Assembly: GCA_965153455.1 (NCBI GenBank)
Contig: OZ234504.1
Coordinates: 4,960,001 to 5,024,000 of the forward strand
From: Sphagnum compactum
Lineage: Eukaryota > Bryophyta > Sphagnopsida > Sphagnales
Reading direction: 5' to 3'
Length of the DNA: 64,000 nucleotides
Under the pieces are notes generated by a model that was not told where the DNA came from, did no database searches, and saw nothing but the letters and a program-made list of their open reading frames with translations. The stretch's first letter is position 1. Each line of letters starts with the position of its first letter. This document shows, piece after piece, positions 54,401-64,000 of the stretch. A program made the translations under genes and the position numbers.

Positions 54401-57400
54401 TAACACATGAACAATTTGAAACTAAGTATTTTGCGAGGGAATTGAACCTTATATCTTTGAAAAAATATGCCCAATCGCAACATATGTTGCTTACCTAACC
54501 AAACCCCACAAAAACAACACCAACCCCACACAATTTGATCACCATCAACTTATAACTATTTATTCTTTCAAGTCATAATTCTTTTCAACCATTATGTTTT
54601 AAACTTTCAATTAGAGATTTAAATTTATATTGGACTTGCAATTCAACCATGATTCATCATACCATTCTTAACCACCATGACGATTCAATTCATGTTCTCC
54701 ATTTGTAAGTTGTATGTCATAAAATTATCAACACTTCAACAAGACTAAACATGTGCATTAAATTTCTACTTGTGACCTCAGTATTCCAAAGATCTATTTG
54801 GCAATGAAGTCAACATTTCGAAACTACCCCTCATGGATGTACACCAAACAAGAAGATCTACACATAGATTGGAGAATATAGACAACCTCTTTAACAAAGA
54901 TAATTCTTTAGCAACAAAAACACATGAAAACTCTTCAATTGAGGCTCCAATACCAAACATATTTTCTTCAAGATCCTCAGTTGAGACATCAATTATTTTA
55001 TAGATACATTGGTAGTAGGGTTGAGCCAATCATCAAAATTAGAACAACATTTCCATCATATTGCAAGGCCAACCAAATTTCACTGCCCTATCTCACATAG
55101 TTTTTCAAAACATGCAAAAACTTGAAACATGCATCCAACATGATGGCAAGCATGTTGTGAACATGTGAATTTGAATTGTCAAAAAAAATTTGATCAACTT
55201 TATAACCTAACATTGCATATTTATGTGCAAAAGGAGGATTTCAACTTTAAATGAATAATTGTCATGTAGGTTTTTTTTTGGGGGGGAGAGAGGGGGGACC
55301 ACACAAGTTCTCAATATCAATATCAAAAGTTAGTAACTGCAAGTGTTAAATTATTGTCATCATCTTTTACAATTGTAATTGCCCATTGAATTTATTCATT
55401 GTAATGAATCACTTCAAACAACCCGATAATAACACACACGAAGACCCACACTTCATTCAGAAATTTGATAACTATAGCAAATGTGTCCATGCCACATCTA
55501 GACTATCTAGACATCCATAGATTAAAACTTATGGAGATAACATTTAACAAATGCAAGATTCAACAAAACATGCAAATCCATTGTCTTCTTAACTATCATA
55601 AGAATCACTTGTTCCACAAAAAATAATGAAAAGGAAATTGAACATGAATGCATTTGCATAAACTAACCTTTGAAGCCAAATGTTATTGCAAGTAGATCAA
55701 AGGGACTATAACTAAGTTATAGTTGTGAAGCACCAAATCTTCAACAACCACATGTTCCACTTCATCACCTTTTTTGTAAAGGTTTGTGGCATCAAATAAT
55801 GCAATGATTGCACAATTGGATGGACACACCTTTTGCTTCATTGGCTATTGATTATTCAAGTTTTTCTACCTTCTCATTAAAATGTTACTTTTTTAACAAA
55901 CAACTTAGGGTGTGCACATTCCACAAATAATCTCAAAGGAAAATTATGTCATTCATTTTATTGTATTTAATGAAACCTTTCATGAGAATAAATCTTTGCA
56001 TCAAAGCATTGCCTATTGTTTGCTCCAATGTATGAATGATGCATCACCACATTTGTGGGTTCATTCATTTTACATGCAAAATGTCATTGATGGCAAGGAA
56101 ACCCCAACAAATAGACATTTGAATATGAAGTTTCCAAAATGTAACATGTTTGTATACATGCAAGTTACAAAATATTAACATCTTACATGTTGCCAAAGTG
56201 CAAAGGTTACAAATGCACATTTTTAATTTTTGAAATTGAAAAGACAAGCATCTTAATGCGGTCAATTTATGCATCTTGATCAACTCTACTCACATTCTCA
56301 ATGATACAAAGTTCATCTTCTTTAGTCATTGAAAATACACAAATTCATCTAATCACAATAACAAAAAAATGCCCACTTGGTGGAAAAAACATGATTGCAA
56401 CATCCTTAAATTCTTATCAATACTATATTGGTTAACAACACTTTAAGACCAATGACAAACAACAACACACATGAATGTTTCTTAAAAAAATCATTATTCG
56501 AATTAAAAAATTTTAAACCCACTTTTGATGCAAAATGTAGGGTCTTTGTGAAATGCGCAAGTGCTAAACTCAAAGATCCTCAATTTGTTGATGACAAACT
56601 CATAATTCTTCCTGAAACTGGATGTGCAAATAAAAGAAAATAACATAAATAACAAGTGTGTTCACAAGTGAATGGGGGAGAATGCAAATGCAACAAGTTA
56701 TAAAGTAAAGCTACAAACATCAAAAGAATTTCAAACATGATACATGATTGCCACCTTCTTTGAATTACATAATACAAGAAACAATTCCCAATGTTCGAAA
56801 GAAAAAAGACATTCAAAACCCAATATTCACCTATTTTGAGTTACATAATGCAAAGTAACCAAACACAAAAGTGCAACACAAGGAACAACAATTGACATGA
56901 AAGACTAAATAACAAGTAACTTTGTGAAAAATACACAACAATTAGTTGCAAGGCAACCAAACATGATGCATTTGAAGATTATGAAATAGCAAAGATAAGT
57001 CACAAGCTTGAAAGTTGAATCAAAGCAAAGAGCAAATAACAAAGGTTAAATTGAAAGGTGCTAATACATTGCCCTTAAAAAAGTAAGAGATTGACAAAAC
57101 CTAAGTTTCTCCTAAAGGAAATACATATCAAAAAAGCCCTAAACCTTAATAACTAATAAGCATTTTGCACAACTATGCATTCGATGAAAATGATTAAATT
57201 GCACATGGATAACACATAGGATGGCCTATGATGGTTGTGATGATAATGTAAAAGTACCAAAAAATTGGATACATGGTTTCATCCATATTTGCCATACATG
57301 TTGATATTCAAATATTTCTATTAAGGACAACATTGGTTATATCTAATAAGTGATAGAAGCTTTTTTTTGCATCCATTTGGAAACTTTCATCTCCACCAAA

Positions 57401-58070
57401 AGTTTGTAGGTGAAGAAAAAAAATCCAATTTACAATATGAAATCGAGGAAATTTGTTTTCAAGAAAAAACACCGATAATAAGGTGCAATCACACTAATAG
57501 GACCCATAACAAGTCAAACAATGTTTGGGTTTTCATGTTTTAATGTCAAAAATTATATTAATGTCACAAGTCTTTAATATGTTTACTTAATAATGTTCAT
57601 AACATGTTACAAAAATGTACGGACTAGTATAGATTGAATTTAATGACTATAAATTGTTCAAAGACATAAAGCATTGTAACTAGTGCTTTCACTAATTTTT
57701 TCATTTTTAGAAGACTTGAAATTTCTTGAAAATGACATTTATAATAATTATGCATTTATAAAATAACATTTATAAAATTTTCCTAAATTTATTTTTTGGC
57801 CATTATAAAAATCATGGATTTTTAATCCATCACTTTTTATAGAACAATTTTTTTATGTAAGGCTGATGCAAGAAAAGGAGCATGGGTCTATAAATTCATC
57901 TTTGTATTAATCAGATGGGGTTGCCTCCCAATTCAACTTCTTTTTTGGTTGCAATGAACTCTTTTGATTGGTCCATCACAAATTATAACCGAAACTTCGA
58001 AGGCTCCCCAGTAACTGAATTTCTATTGGAAGATGGAGTAGGTCCCCTTTGGCCCACTACTAATAGAGGT
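51441..58070. other. AT-rich spacer, no gene recognised
   Basis: About 6.6 kb without a supported gene. ORFs are short and show no family motif. It includes a short 30-36-bp tandem array at 52356-52460 and a T run followed by a G run near 55269-55290. Confidence 0.45.
52356..52460. repeat. 30-36-bp tandem array, gggctattgaa units
   Basis: Units start at 52356, 52386, 52422 and 52453. One unit is expanded by an internal (TA)n run. Confidence 0.8.
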
Positions 58071-58251
58071 GGGAACTACTAATAGCAGACCACCTGCACG
58101 AATCATTATGATTAGCCAATCAAAAACAGGGATCAGCTCTCGGATCATATTTATTATACGTGGGGAACTACTAATAGCAGACCACCTGGACGAATCATTA
58201 TGATTGGCCAATCAAAAACAGGGATCAGTAACGGATCATATTTAGTATACT
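58071..58251. repeat. 92-bp tandem duplication containing CCAAT-type boxes
   Basis: gggaactactaatagcagac starts at 58071 and 58163, and the copies are about 90% identical. Each carries a gattrgccaatcaaaaa segment, which includes the CCAAT pentamer, and a tcggatcatattta-like piece. No gene follows that I can recognise, although an unrecognised ORF starts at 58373. Confidence 0.85.
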
Positions 58252-59638
58252 CTTCTGTAGCAGCAGGTGCACAGTTTTGCTGCGTTTGTTACCAGCCTCA
58301 GCAAATTGACCATAACATACATGCAGGAGAAAAACCATTTTCCTGAGCTAAACCGGCACATTTTGACTTTTCTTGAAATTTGGTAACTTTTTGTTTCCCA
58401 CCATGTTTCCTAATAATGTGTTCTTGCATGTTCCCAAAAAACGATGTTCGCCAAGTTCTCAATTTGTTCCCCAAGCTCCCAATGTGTTCCCAATAACACC
58501 ACTCTTTTTTTTATCACATATGGTTTGTCCAAAGCAAAAGAATTCCCAAGTTCCTGATAGGTTCCCCAAAGAGTTCCCAATAGCACCTCACTTTTATCCC
58601 ATATGCTTTGGCAAATATTGTCTGTCCCCCTTTCACCTCTATATCAAAAGGGAGGAACTCTATACTTCAAAATTGAACCTTCTATTTTCGGAAGCCTCCA
58701 TAGTTTTTTTGTATTTTTTGAGTGATGGGCCAATCGAATTGGCTCATTGCAACAGAACAAAAAAGGAGTTTGGGAGGCTTGACTAGTGTAATGCATGACA
58801 TCCTAATGCATGTGCCATCCTAATGCTAGAATTGTAATGCATGTATTTCTTTTTTAAAAAATTTAATGCATGCATTCTATTCATTACATGACAAAATTTT
58901 ATTTAATGCATGTAATTCATTAAAATTTGTTTTTTTTTGTAATGCATGTGCCATCCTAATGCTAGAATTGTAGGGAATTTTTCTTGGGCCATGCCATAAG
59001 GCAAGACCTTTGTATGCAATTGGATCTACAACATGCATCTTAATACTAAAAGTAGCTTGGACCTTATGTTGCAAAAAATAGGTGATCTTCAATCACACAC
59101 ATATAAAAAAAAATTTAGTAATTTAGAACTAGCTTACAAGGCTAGAACTGAAAGCTCTTGAAGTAGCTAAGAAAAGGCAAATCTTTCGATACTTTTATAT
59201 ATGCTAGTGTAGCTTGCATTGTTAGCCCAAGTGTGAACACATTTCCCATTAAAAATTTATATATGTGCACAATTTTTAGAATTGAAAATTTCTTAATTTG
59301 GCAATGTGAACGCATTGAGGGCTCAACTGAATTTTCCTTCCAAACCCAAATTTTGCAATTTGTTTGAATTTTTTTCCGGCAACAAAATCCACTCCAAAAT
59401 CAATATCTTTAGTGGTTGACGCCATCTTCAAATAGTCCCTAAAAAGTCCATGCACCCCAACTCATCAAAGAGGTTTCCAAAGAGCTCACCCTTCCATATT
59501 TTACACCTTTATTTACTCCCCAAACTTTGACAATATTTGAAGTTTATGTAATTGAAGCCCTTTCATTACCATCATAAGAATTCCCTTCTTTAATATATGG
59601 GCTCCATGTGGTAGTTGTTAAAGGTTTGTTTCCCCCAA
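58252..59638. other. spacer with one unrecognised ORF
   Basis: The ORF at 58373-58786 on the plus strand (137 codons) is the longest here. It is rich in Pro, Phe and Ser because of a repeated ttcccaa-type phrase, and a similar phrase occurs near 61140-61185, so I read it as a low-complexity repeat rather than a gene. An array of aatgcatg phrases follows it. Confidence 0.4.
58790..58972. repeat. aatgcatg array with an exact 32-bp direct repeat
   Basis: The palindromic octamer-like phrase aatgcatg occurs near 58790, 58805, 58836, 58865, 58905 and 58941. The 32 bases from 58805 to 58836 recur exactly at 58941-58972. Confidence 0.8.
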
Positions 59639-59860
59639 ATTTGTGATGTAGCCAAATCATTCACAAGAAGATTCGCCAAATTTGGCTGTAGACCATATAC
59701 AAAAAGAAAAATATTTTCATATATCTGGCTACCTGCGGAAACACATTGTAAAATTTTAGTGATGAAAAACTTCTGAATCTAGTGAATTTGTGCCATTTTT
59801 CACCCAAAAACTTCATATGTGTCAAAATTGTAATTTACGGGTCCGAAAAATGCAAAAATT
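59639..59860 (+). repeat. dispersed repeat family, copy C (weak)
   Basis: Starts ttgtgatgtag like copies A (3758) and B (7517), then shows caaatttggct and ctggctacctgcggaaac (copy A has ttggctacctactggaac). Alignment beyond about 59760 is poor, so the right end is a guess. Confidence 0.45.
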
Positions 59861-62800
59861 CACCCCCCCCAAAAGAACAACAATTGTAATATTGGGAACA
59901 TTGATCAAATGGTTAGCCATGCTTTGTATTTTTTCCAAGTGAAATGGACTTGAAATGTTTTATGGGCATTGGGGTTTAGTGTAACCTCCTTGATTTAATT
60001 GCACTATGCTTATTAACAAATGCTTTGGAATGCAAGCTATGAATTGGAGCATTAAAATATTTCAATCCATTCTAATGGTATATCATTCATTAGAGCTATT
60101 TAACTAATTTAAGATTTTGGTATTTATTTACATGTAAGGGATTTTATTTTTTCCAAAGTTGCATTGTTTGCAACCTTGAAAACAAATGAATTGCATATTT
60201 TGCAAATATGTCAAACCCATAAGTAAAAAGTTTGTAATCTTTTCTTTTTATATGTGTGTGTTTGGCAACATGTATTATTAGCAATGTGAATATTGCTAGC
60301 AACATGCTAGGACAATGGTAAAATATTTTGGCAAGTCTAGTTTGTTTTTTTTTGAAAAAAATTGGCTACACATAGAAAAATAAAGGTGAAAATTTGACTA
60401 CAACTAATATTAGGTAGATGTACATTGTGAGAGGGAGAGGGGGGAGTTAAGGGGGGTGGGGTTGAACCCCAATCCTCAAAGACTCTACCCATTGTAGCAC
60501 ATCATCTACTTATGGCAAAAATGTTAGTAATACTTTTAATAAAAACAAAAGGGAAAGGGCCAAAGTTCAAAGCTTGTAGAAAATGGTAATTTTTACAACT
60601 TCTCCCATCCACCTCAAAGCCCAAGCTTGAAACTTCAAGCATTAAAGCATATTGATATTTTCAAATTACCAAATGTGCATTGCTTCATCGTAAGGAAATT
60701 TGTCCATGGAACAATAGATTGCCCAAACATGTGGACAAATAAAATCCAAGCGGTTTGTCAATCAATTGTGGATCTTGGTTTTGATGAAGTTCAAATTACT
60801 AAATAGTTGTTCATCCTCCACAAAACCCAACCCTTTGATTAGGGCAATCTCTACCAATTTAACATACTTTAGGCTTTGTGCTACTCATGATGATCAATTG
60901 ACATAAGGTCAAAATATTAATATATTTAGATATCATTAAATAAATTATTTAAAAGATAATTAGTTATTTGACATCGATCATCCATGATCATATAAATTGT
61001 ACATGAAATCATTTCCACTTTCATTCATTCAAAAATATGATAATCAATTTTCCAATACTAAAACATTATTATTTTTAACATTCATGATGTCTTTTTTGGC
61101 ACCTTCGTTACCTCAAAAGAAAATTTCTTGGGCCTTTCCAATGTCCCCCAATGTTTTTCCTACCATGTTTCCCAACAAACCCGTAGTTCAAAAATATACA
61201 TAATATAAAATGTTTTTGACCCTAATGCTCACAACATCCCTTATGAATTTTTTGGTGCCTTGCAACATTATATTCAACCCCGTCAACCCTCAATGTCTTG
61301 GTGCCCCCTATTGCCCACAAAATTAAAAAATTCAAGTTCAACCTAGCACCCCTAATGCTTTTAGCATGCCTTTTTTTTTTGGCACCCCTGCTATTGCTTG
61401 TTGTTATTTTGTCAATTTTTGTCAACCTTCTCATCTTTTGTCATCCTTGGTGTTGTTCGAATGTGTTTTTGTTGCTAACCAAACTTAGGTCATTAAATCT
61501 AATTAATTAATTTCATAAACATAACATTGATAAAAATAATGTAAACTTGTTCAACTTTGATAAAATGTTATGATGGATATTTCCTTTTTAATTTTGATTT
61601 TTAGTGTTTTTAACTATGATTGAAAGGTGTCCATGAAAATAATACAAAAAAATTAAGTTGAAATTTAATGGTTTTATGTCTTTGTATTTTATTTTATTTA
61701 TAGAAATTAATTTGTGTAAATGCATTATAATATTTTAAATATTGATTAAAATAATTATTACATTTAAAATACCATAATATCAATTTTTTTTAAACTCAAA
61801 ATTCTAGTTTTGAAATTATAATTGTAATGGAATTTCATATTTATTTATTTGTAATTTTGATTTTCAATACAAACCAAAAGGGTACCATCATGTTAAATTT
61901 TATGTTACCATTTGTTGAAATTATGAACATTATGAAAACTAATCAATATCAAATCCATTAAAAAATCTATGGATGTAGAATGTGGTTTAATGGTTTAAAA
62001 TACACCAAGACATGTTCCTTTCATATGAAACATGTTGAAATTTAACACATCTAAAATAATTTGCAATCATTATGTGCATGTCAAAAAAATTAATTATAAT
62101 TTAAGATTCATCTTTCAAAACATAAATAATGTATTATTTGATATTCCATTAATTTTTTTAATGTCACTGTTAAATGAAAAGGTGAAACTCAAATGCATTT
62201 GAATATGAAACATGCACAAAAGAATCTCAAGGTTTTCAAAACCTTGGTGCGATAAATAGTGATAGTAATTGAAAAACATGTGATTTTACAATTAACATGC
62301 AATTGATTAAAATCAAATATTAAATGTTTGAATAATGTAAAATTGAAAATCAAGAACCAGACTTTGAACATGCTTCAACCACATAGAAAATGGGAAATTT
62401 CAAATTAATTTTTTAAAAACAATTGTGATAAGCTTGTATAGTTTTTAAAGAACCCATCTCATTTTGCACCCAATTTGGGAGCACTGATGTATTGCCCAAA
62501 AACTAAATCACTTTTTTTCCCTTTTTTGTTTCCTTCTTTGCTTTCTTTTTTCCTTCTTTTAAAACTTCTATGGAAAAAAGTCATTCATCCTTCCATGCAT
62601 TTAATTCAATTAATGATACACATTGAAAGAAAGTTGTAATGCCAACATATTCATGGGATGTAAAAATAACACATGATCTAGTAGATTCATAAAAAAAATT
62701 TAATTTTAATTTTTAATTAAGGTAGTACAAAAGCATGTTCAACACATATTTGTAGAATAATTTATGAGTTTTGAAATTTACATGTCAAAATAAAAAATTT

Positions 62801-64000
62801 CTTGAATATTTCAAAAGACTATTCATTTTCTTTCACAAATTTTTTTTTTGAAAAAATAAATTTGAAAATTATAAAATTTGTATAGGTAATATAATTAATG
62901 TCAAAGATGCCAAGGTACCACAATAATAAATATAATGGAAATAAAAAATGGAATAAAAAATGGATTTTCTTTTTCTAGTAAGTCACATTTGCATGTATAA
63001 TGTTTTGTAAAAACTTATAAGTCCCTTGTTCAATTTTGCTAAAGATTAATTTTATGAGACATTAAAATGTCAAATGTGAGTTTCAAAGATAATATTATTT
63101 GTAAATATGCCTCTTTTCGCCATTATTTGATCACTTTTCTTTTGTATTTTTGCATCTTCAAAAAAATCTTTTGTAATATATTGTTTAAATAATTTGACAA
63201 ATATGTAGGTATTATGTGTCTAGGTTTGTTTTTTCTCTATTGAAAGATAAATACTTATATCATTCATAAATAAAGTATAAATGGGTTGATATCATATGGC
63301 TTGTGTTTCATAATAATGATGAGATGCATAAATTTTAATTAAATTATCAAAACATATCAAAATATTTGTTCAACCAAAAAGAAAAATGCATAGGAAGAAC
63401 ATTAAGGAGAATAATATTTCTTTCCTTTTCTTTCTACCGAATTTTTTTCATTTTTTTTTTCACGAAGTGCATGCATAATGAGGTGAACAACACTTGTTGT
63501 GTAACATGTTAAGTGCATGCAAACCACAATGAAAAAGAAAAAAATATGTCCATGCCCAAACATAGGAAACACATGACAAAAAACACTCCATAAAAAATCA
63601 CAATGTATGTGATTTCAATATCTTTAAATCTACAATCAACCTTCAGTATGTTTTGTGTTAAAAACACATTTTCATAAGATCATCACCAAATTCATAACAT
63701 GTTTTAACACATGATCCTTCTTGCCTTTTGTGCATATAATTCTCACATAATATTTACATAATTGTAAAAAAATCACACATATTTATTCACTTCATGATTT
63801 ATGAACAAAAAAAGAAGTAAATGGAGATTGAGTACTATGCATAATATTAAAATGGCTCCATCATGGTTGTTTCCACATGCTAATGCAAAAGCATTTTCCA
63901 TTCTCACCTTTTGCATTGGCATCGATTCCTTTGTTAACATTGTTTTGAACAATGTCAACATATCCACATGAAGCTTAATGAGATGACACATGTTCATATG
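59861..64000. other. AT-rich spacer to window end, no gene recognised
   Basis: About 4.1 kb of very AT-rich DNA with homopolymer runs. The ORFs (60997-61203, 61222-61434 minus, 61298-61510, 62189-62371 minus, 63773-63997 minus) are short and match nothing I know. Confidence 0.45.

Noticed and set aside
58373-58786. 137-codon ORF as a gene
   Set aside because: Composition is driven by a repeated ttcccaa-type phrase that also occurs near 61140. No domain or nearby splice-linked exon was recognised.

Overview
The window is nuclear DNA of a land plant. Every gene has eukaryotic architecture with GT-AG introns, and the products are a chloroplast-targeted ribonucleoprotein, a plant class-A heat shock factor, a plant vacuolar/endosomal syntaxin and a plant ALA1-type P4-ATPase. 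Four protein genes in 64 kb, AT-rich spacers full of microsatellites and tandem duplications, and a decayed non-LTR retrotransposon point to a gene-poor, repeat-rich genome. I cannot place the lineage more precisely from the sequence alone.

Layout. 1-9.6 kb: no gene; short tandem repeats, a GC-rich block (2.9-3.6 kb) with G-quadruplex-type repeats, and two copies of a dispersed repeat. 9.65-12.4 kb: the degraded non-LTR element (reverse transcriptase, Cys/His finger, restriction-like endonuclease, C-terminal tail), plus strand. 14.98-16.84 kb, minus: two-RRM chloroplast ribonucleoprotein, 4 exons, 333 aa. 20.32-23.95 kb, minus: class-A heat shock factor, 4 coding exons, 514 aa, with a probable 5'-leader intron and upstream ORFs. 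24.9-34.5 kb: AT-rich, no gene recognised. 34.5-34.7 kb: 43-bp minisatellite. 35.2-35.6 kb: long imperfect foldback. 35.95-36.80 kb, plus: intronless SYP2-type Qa-SNARE, 282 aa, with a 10-codon uORF whose stop overlaps the start codon. 39.78-46.03 kb, minus: ALA1-like phospholipid flippase, 9 exons, 1362 aa. 46.0-47.8 kb: its putative leader/promoter with microsatellites. 47.8-64 kb: no gene recognised; minisatellites, a 5'-truncated second copy of the retroelement tail, a third dispersed-repeat copy and other duplications.

The four genes share no pathway. They act in plastid RNA metabolism, heat-stress transcription, vacuolar membrane fusion and lipid asymmetry, as expected for ordinary nuclear neighbours. 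I inferred all exon joins by hand from splice sites, reading phase and family conservation. Every join keeps phase, so the four gene models are solid except for their untranslated regions. I found no convincing new multigene system. The most unusual items are the RT/endonuclease element and its truncated relative, the foldback upstream of the syntaxin gene, the ATGA uORF arrangement, and the P-L-S-L variant of the P4-ATPase M4 motif.
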